From positions 62,001 to 126,000 of the forward strand of contig LLCB01000001.1 in NCBI GenBank assembly GCA_001414345.1: a stretch of DNA of 64,000 bases, read 5' to 3'. Within the stretch, counting starts at the first letter, position 1. Every line of letters begins with the position of its first letter. Made by a program: the position numbers and the translations under genes. The DNA comes from Hymenoscyphus infarciens (lineage: Eukaryota; Ascomycota; Leotiomycetes; Helotiales; Helotiaceae). The notes below the pieces were generated by a model, which did not search any database, was not told the DNA's origin, and saw only the letters and a program-made list of their open reading frames with translations. Below, one piece after another: positions 59,444 to 64,000 of the stretch.

Positions 59444-60085
59444 GGGCGTCCTGGATACACCAAAAAGTCGGAATCGACTAAATCGCAAATCGTAAATCGT
59501 AAATTACAAAGTCGAGCTAAAGTAGAACTTAATAATTATGTTTGCTACTTCTTAGTCTCTCTCTCTCTCTCTTACTACTCTTTCCTTCTTTAGTATATTA
59601 TATAAATATAAAAGTATAGAAGAGAGGGAGAGAGAGAGAGAGGGAGAGAGGGGGAGAGAGGGAGAGGGAGAGAGGGGGAGGGGGCGAGCAAACATTTCGG
59701 TAGAAAGTTTTTCCTAGCGTGGGTAAGAGGAGTTTAGTAAAAGTAGCAAATAATCCCCTCTCTCTCTCTCTCTTCCTTATTTATCTAGTAATAATAGGAA
59801 GAATACGATATAATAGTAAGGAGATAGTAGCGAGGGGGCGATAGTAAGAGGGCAATGTCACTACTATATATATAATATATGTTTTTATTATCTCTCCCTA
59901 TTCTCTAATTCGCTAGTTACTATAGTTAAGACTATCTAACCTAAATATAGAGAGGAGGAAGGAGAGAGACGGAATTTAAATTAGAAATTATTCTCTTTTA
60001 TACTTATAGAAAGTAACGATTTACGATTTGCGATTTCCTATTTGCGATTTAGTTAATCCGACTTTTTGGTGCATTCAGGATGCCG
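59444..60085. mobile_element. Tc1/mariner-type MITE, 642 bp, with about 65-bp terminal inverted repeats
   Basis: Left arm GGGCGTCCTGGATACACC then AAAAAGTCGGAATCGACT and AAATCGCAAATCGTAAATCG. Right arm, reversed: CGGCATCCTGAATGCACC then AAAAAGTCGGATTAACT and AAATCGCAAATAGGAAATCG. TA stands on both sides (59442-59443 and 60086-60087), fitting a TA target duplication. The interior is AT-rich with long CT and GA tracts and no open frame. Confidence 0.8.
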
Positions 60086-60894
60086 TAATAAGCGACTCTG
60101 GTGGTTAGAGTGAGCTAGTAGCAATAGTGAACTTGGTTTTGTTTGGGTTCTCTGAGAGTTAGCGCGAGCTCGATTCTAAAAAAAGAGACTAATGATGGTG
60201 GCCAAAATCAAGGATTCTCGTGGCCTTTTTGGCAGTCTACTTTCAACACGTTGCGGAACACCCTTCGTTATTATTTCATCACTCTTCCTTCACCACCCTC
60301 TCTAGTAAGGAGGAAGCCAAGCGGCAGAGCATCCGTTGTTTTTAGTAGTAGCATTTGAGGAAGAAGAAGAAGGTGAAGAAGGAAGTTATTTCAAAGTGAC
60401 ATTATAATATCTGCTTTGAGTTTCCAAGGGGTGGATTAATTAAGCGAGGTTTTCTTCCGCTCACCTCTTCTTTCTATGATGGTCAAGGTAATAGTGACGC
60501 TACAGTCTGGTTTGTGCTGGCAATCTGTTTAGTTCTCTTTGCATTCATACTCATGTTTAATGCGTCACTAGGCAAGCTTCGTATGTAAATTTAGCAGTTT
60601 GGTTTTTTTTTTTTGGCTCTCCATCCAACCCCTGTCCCAATTTCAAAATATGCACCCGCCCTTCTTCTCAGAGTAAACTCTTGACTGTCTCGAGAGGTTT
60701 CGCTAAACCGACCCTCGTAATGGAAGTTGTAGATGGCAAAACGCTCCACAAAAGTCCGGCTTTTTGTACCTACTGAGTAAGCCAAGAAGCACGTGTGAGG
60801 GATTCGGTGAATAATCCTTGAATTAAGCATCGCCTTTCCGTGGCGTAACCAAGTCGAAGATGCGCCATTCGTCGAGATTTTGAAAAGCTAGAAG

Positions 60895-61566
60895 TCACTC
60901 GCGTCTTCGTCGTGGAAAATTGGGATTCGCAACTGGTAAAACACCAAAGCCCGAGTTCAAAGTCTCCATTGCCCGAGATTGGTTGGAATAAGGGTCCGTG
61001 ACCAGCGGTACATTGGGATTAGCAACAGGTGCAACATTGCCCGAGTTCACTGCTTGCATTCCCGGCAATTGAAGTGAATCTATGTACTCTTGATTGAGAA
61101 CACCCAACTCCTCATCCCGTTCGCGATGGGCTTCAGGTATAGGAAGCTCCTCGATAAATGCCGAAATGGCCTGTCTCGGTAGGGAGAATGCCTCGCCACT
61201 CTCATCCAAACCATGATCAAACCCCGACGCTTGCGGGCTTTCCATTATATGGGATAATGTTTCGGCTACAAGAACATCGACACCCCACTCGCAACATTGC
61301 GACCAGGCGTTTTCGGGTGACAGGCCTTGATATGTTGTTGGATTCTGGTGCAACGATTGTAGGCAAAAGTCGCCGGTTACTGTCTGGTTCTGGTCGACTC
61401 CAAAGATCTTGCCGGAGTGTATAAGGGTGTTGACTAGGTAGGCAAAATCTTCAGATCGGTCCTGCGGGAGGGTTCCCAACCTTTTGCCGTAAAGTACGTA
61501 GGCGAAGCCGATGACATACTTTAGAAATTCGTTCTTGATAGGTGGTGGTAGGGTTTCTTCCGGCAT
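60895..61566 (-). CDS. Uncharacterised protein with a C-terminal PVANPN repeat
   Basis: Single exon, 223 residues from the ATG at 61566 (MPEETLPPP). An ATG 45 codons upstream (61701) is in frame but would add a Tyr/Leu/Ser-rich leader without obvious function. Residues 1 to about 150 look like a small globular helical domain (FLKYVIGFAYVLYGKRL, AYLVNTLIHSGKIF, CEWGVDVLVAETLSHIM). The C-terminus has an imperfect duplication: AVNSGNVAPVANPNVP and TLNSGFGVLPVANPNFP, ending RRRRE. No family recognised, no signal peptide or membrane helix from the chosen start. Composition looks coding, but it stands between MITEs and a decayed retroelement, so a lineage-specific gene is possible. Confidence 0.6.
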   Translation of the reverse strand: MPEETLPPPIKNEFLKYVIGFAYVLYGKRLGTLPQDRSEDFAYLVNTLIHSGKIFGVDQNQTVTGDFCLQSLHQNPTTYQGLSPENAWSQCCEWGVDVLVAETLSHIMESPQASGFDHGLDESGEAFSLPRQAISAFIEELPIPEAHRERDEELGVLNQEYIDSLQLPGMQAVNSGNVAPVANPNVPLVTDPYSNQSRAMETLNSGFGVLPVANPNFPRRRRE

Positions 61567-62142
61567 TGTTGATGGATATTTGTACTTTTGTGGACTCGAG
61601 GTGAGGGTTGAAAAGTTGTAATGTGGGAGTCGAAATATGCTGAAGGAGAGGTATAAATAATACTCTGTTGCGTTATTCACAGCTAGTACCTCTGACTTCA
61701 TTCACAGCTATTCTCACTATTCAATTCACTTGATACTGGCTGTGAATAAATAGATAGAGTAATAGAGAACTAAATTTCTAGTTGATTAGCTATGAATAAA
61801 TTAGCAAGTCAACCATTCGCATTAGAACCTTAATATGCCCTCATTCTCATTCTTTAAAACAAGGTAAACACATCATTAGTACACTACAAACCTCGTCGCT
61901 CATTTCGAGGTGTCGACAGACTTTCCAGCCTCCTTATGTTAAAATCGATAGGAATAAGACGTATAGCGAAAGATGCTCTAAATGACCCCCTCGCCACAGA
62001 AACATTCAAGCCAACCTACGTCTCAATGCAACATCTTCATTCTCTCATGTCCACAAGTTTAGTAATTAATCATACTTGATCTCATACATATAGACTTCTC
62101 ATAACAAGGACCTAAAAAATAGACGAAAACCTAAATAACAAG
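61567..62142. other. Intergenic region with an inverted repeat
   Basis: TTATTCACAGC near 61672-61682 is matched by GCTGTGAATAA near 61739-61749, an exact 11-bp inverted repeat just upstream of or within the leader of the unknown gene. Another related TAGCTATGAATAAA follows at about 61787. No gene. Confidence 0.55.
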
Positions 62143-62325
62143 TGTAGCATAAGGGACAGATCACAGATCAGGAGCTTATAGCTGGGCCCGATGAAATACG
62201 TGAAAGTAATCTCTTATGTGGTGTAGTAATAAACATCTAAAGAGAGAAGGAGAGAGTGCGAAGCACTTGTACTATCTACATCTGTAGGTCCGTCACTAGT
62301 GTAGTTACGTGCCCTTCTCGTAACA
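62143..62325 (-). mobile_element. 3' LTR of a minus-strand LTR retrotransposon
   Basis: Read on the minus strand, this 183-bp segment starts TGTTACGAGAAGGGCACG and ends CTTATGCTACA, having the TG...CA ends of an LTR. Immediately upstream on that strand is a polypurine tract (AAGAGGGGCA), where plus-strand DNA synthesis starts. Its base composition is ordinary, unlike the AT-rich interior. The 5' LTR is outside the window. Superfamily (Copia or Gypsy) cannot be told. Confidence 0.65.
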
Positions 62326-64000
62326 TGCCCCTCTTAAAAAAGCGTCTTCTCCTAAAGTTGTAAAAAGAGATACTAAATATAAGTTAATATTAGCTCTTAT
62401 TTAGCTTCTCGTCCTTCGACTTCTTTATAACATCTTCTAATCTATTCTTATTCTTCTCTACATCGTCCTCTCCTTTGTCCTTATTCTCTAATTCGTTGAA
62501 AAATCTATTATTAGAGCTCGGTGTCTTAGCTATAGTTATCCTGTCGCGGATATTAATTCTATAGTATAGGATAGCTAATTATTACTTCTTAGCTTCTATC
62601 TCCTAAGCCTTTATTTAATCTATAGTAGTTATAATTAGTTGTATAACCTCGTAGTAGATACTATCTACTTAAATCTATAAGATGTAGTTAGTAGTATGTA
62701 AATTTTAACCGCCGTCTTAGATAACCTAAGAAGTAGTAGGAGTATTAGCTATATAAATAATAAGATCTAGTTATTTTAGAGTAATCTTTAACTTAATTAG
62801 TTTATTTATAAGTAGATAAAGGAAAAATATAAGAGTATTTATAGTAAAATCGCTCTTAATAAGCTCTATCTTAGCGCCTTCGAGTATAGCTCTATACGTC
62901 TTACTTATAGGTCTCTTTACTAGTATATTAATAAGTTTCTTCTTAGAAAATAGATATTTAATATTATATTAAATCTATAGAGCTAGGACGATTAATTATA
63001 CTCTATAGTATAACTTATTCCTACTAATATTAGTTATAATATGCTTATTAGAGAACTAGGCGTAGTATAAGTCCTTTTAGAGAATGTCTAGCTTATTTAT
63101 AAAGTTAAAGTATATAATATATAGCTTAAAGACCTATTTACTAAAGGTATTAGACGTATAAGAGACTAGAGCCTTAGCTAGAGGAGAAGCAGATTTAGTA
63201 GCTAATTTAGGTAAAGTTCTTATAGACTTCTTAATCTCTATATTCTTAGTCTCGATGTCTATATTATAAGTCTCGATCTCTAACTTTTAAGGCTCTATAT
63301 CTACGTTCTAGGTCTTAATCTCTAAATTTTAAGGCTTAGTGTCTACGTTCTAGGTCTCGATCTCTAAATTTTAAGGCTTAACGTCTATATCCTAGATCTT
63401 GATCTCTATATCTTAAGTCTCGATCTCTATATTCTATCTAGAGATAGTATTAGAATCTAGTAACCTATTATTCTCTTAGAGAATAATAACTAAAGTAGTA
63501 ATAGTTAGATTTATCTAAGAGTCTTAATTAATACTATAAAGTCTTTAGAAGGTATAGTTACTTAGTTTACTAAATATTTCTAAGATCTATAATTTAATTG
63601 TCTTTTTCTTATTATCTAAAAGTAGCTTCTATTTCTAGCTTATAGTATAGGTCTAATTATTAATCTTAAAAGTAATCTTATTTCTTAAGACTAGTAGTAT
63701 AATTACTATGTTTTAAGGAATAGTAGAGACTAAGTATATAACGAATTATTTAGAATTTAGCTTAATAAATCTTATTAGTAGTAGTCTTTAGTTTAAATTA
63801 CTAATAATTACGTTGCTCTTTATAAGTGCTATATCTATTTACGTCTATAAGTATTTATATACTTTTATAAGAGTAGATAGAATTTTAGACTATAGTAGAG
63901 GCTTACTTATTATTACTAAGGCGTCTTAATTATTATCTACTATTATAGCTAGCTCCTCTTTATTATTAAGAGGAGGAACGTAGTTATAATTACTAAGCTA
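62326..64000 (-). mobile_element. RIP-decayed interior of the LTR retrotransposon (continues past the window)
   Basis: Very AT-rich, TA-dominated sequence with almost no CA or TG, and stops in all frames, directly joined to the polypurine tract and 3' LTR. CG dinucleotides survive, as expected for CA-directed RIP. It contains an array of ten 21-bp units. No reverse transcriptase motif is readable. The right boundary is not in the window. Confidence 0.65.
63231..63440 (-). repeat. Tandem array of ten 21-bp units inside the decayed retroelement
   Basis: Units such as TCGATCTCTAAATTTTAAGGC and TTAGTGTCTACGTTCTAGGTC follow one another with a constant 21-bp length. On the minus strand each unit equals seven codons (for example GAC TTA AGA TAT AGA GAT CAA), suggesting a former heptapeptide repeat now riddled with stops. 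Confidence 0.8.

Larger units (their letters stand above)
57232..60894. other. 3.7-kb intergenic region with two MITEs
   Basis: Antiporter 3' region with T/G-rich sequence, a (TTC)n tract and a T7-A8 run near 57846. Two MITEs follow (58809-59242 and 59444-60085). The frame at 60143-60358 begins at TTG and the one at 58618-58827 lacks features. No gene accepted. Confidence 0.6.

Noticed and set aside
1..64000. CRISPR arrays, operons, phage or plasmid modules
   Set aside because: The window is eukaryotic nuclear DNA with spliced genes; no such structures were seen.

Overview
The window is nuclear DNA of a filamentous ascomycete. The genes carry short introns (about 45-130 nt) with GTAAGT/GTATGT donors and TACTAAC/CTGAC-like branch sites. 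Several AT-rich blocks are almost free of CA and TG dinucleotides, the footprint of repeat-induced point mutation (RIP). Protein flavours (Ish1/Msc1 repeat protein, DHA2 pump, uS11m, a caspase-like fragment) fit Pezizomycotina. I lean to Leotiomycetes/Helotiales, but that is inference only.

Layout. 0-5 kb: glycine cleavage T protein (+), a Nudix hydrolase (-) and a small Ala/Ser/Lys-rich GPI-type wall protein (-). 6.7-16 kb: a short MITE, then MSH5 (-), EMC5 (-) and eEF1B-alpha (-), with mitochondrial HSP78 (+) diverging from eEF1B-alpha across an intergenic region that holds a six-unit heat-shock-element array. 17.5-21 kb: a DHA2 drug/toxin efflux pump and an OTU-like protein. 21-25.4 kb: gene-poor, with a broken caspase-like fragment. 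25.4-31.7 kb: TIM44 (-) and uS11m (+) share a 283-bp divergent promoter, followed by a DeSI/PPPDE isopeptidase (-) and the OLA1 ATPase (+). 31.7-36.5 kb: gene desert with a diverged three-copy repeat and an AT-rich RIP block. 36.5-47.7 kb: hexose-type transporter (-), Ish1/Msc1 stress protein with an 8-nt micro-exon (-), a mitochondrial low-complexity protein (+) and an auxin-efflux-carrier family transporter (-). 47.7-54.2 kb: second desert with an RIP block and satellites. 54.2-57.2 kb: KHA1-type K+/H+ antiporter (+). 57.2-64 kb: two well-delimited MITEs (TAA and TA target duplications), an unknown protein (-), and the 3' LTR, polypurine tract and RIP-decayed body of an LTR retrotransposon that runs off the right edge.

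Five genes serve mitochondria (GCV T, HSP78, TIM44, uS11m and the 45.4-kb protein). Two of them carry PUF-type UGUA motifs just behind the stop. Regulatory signals that match gene function are the HSE array before HSP78 and a perfect TGACGTCA bZIP site before Ish1. Intron-exon joins were derived by hand. Every multi-exon model below closes in frame (total length divisible by three), which supports the joins. Several start codons were moved to the first ATG because the open frame begins at a non-ATG codon.
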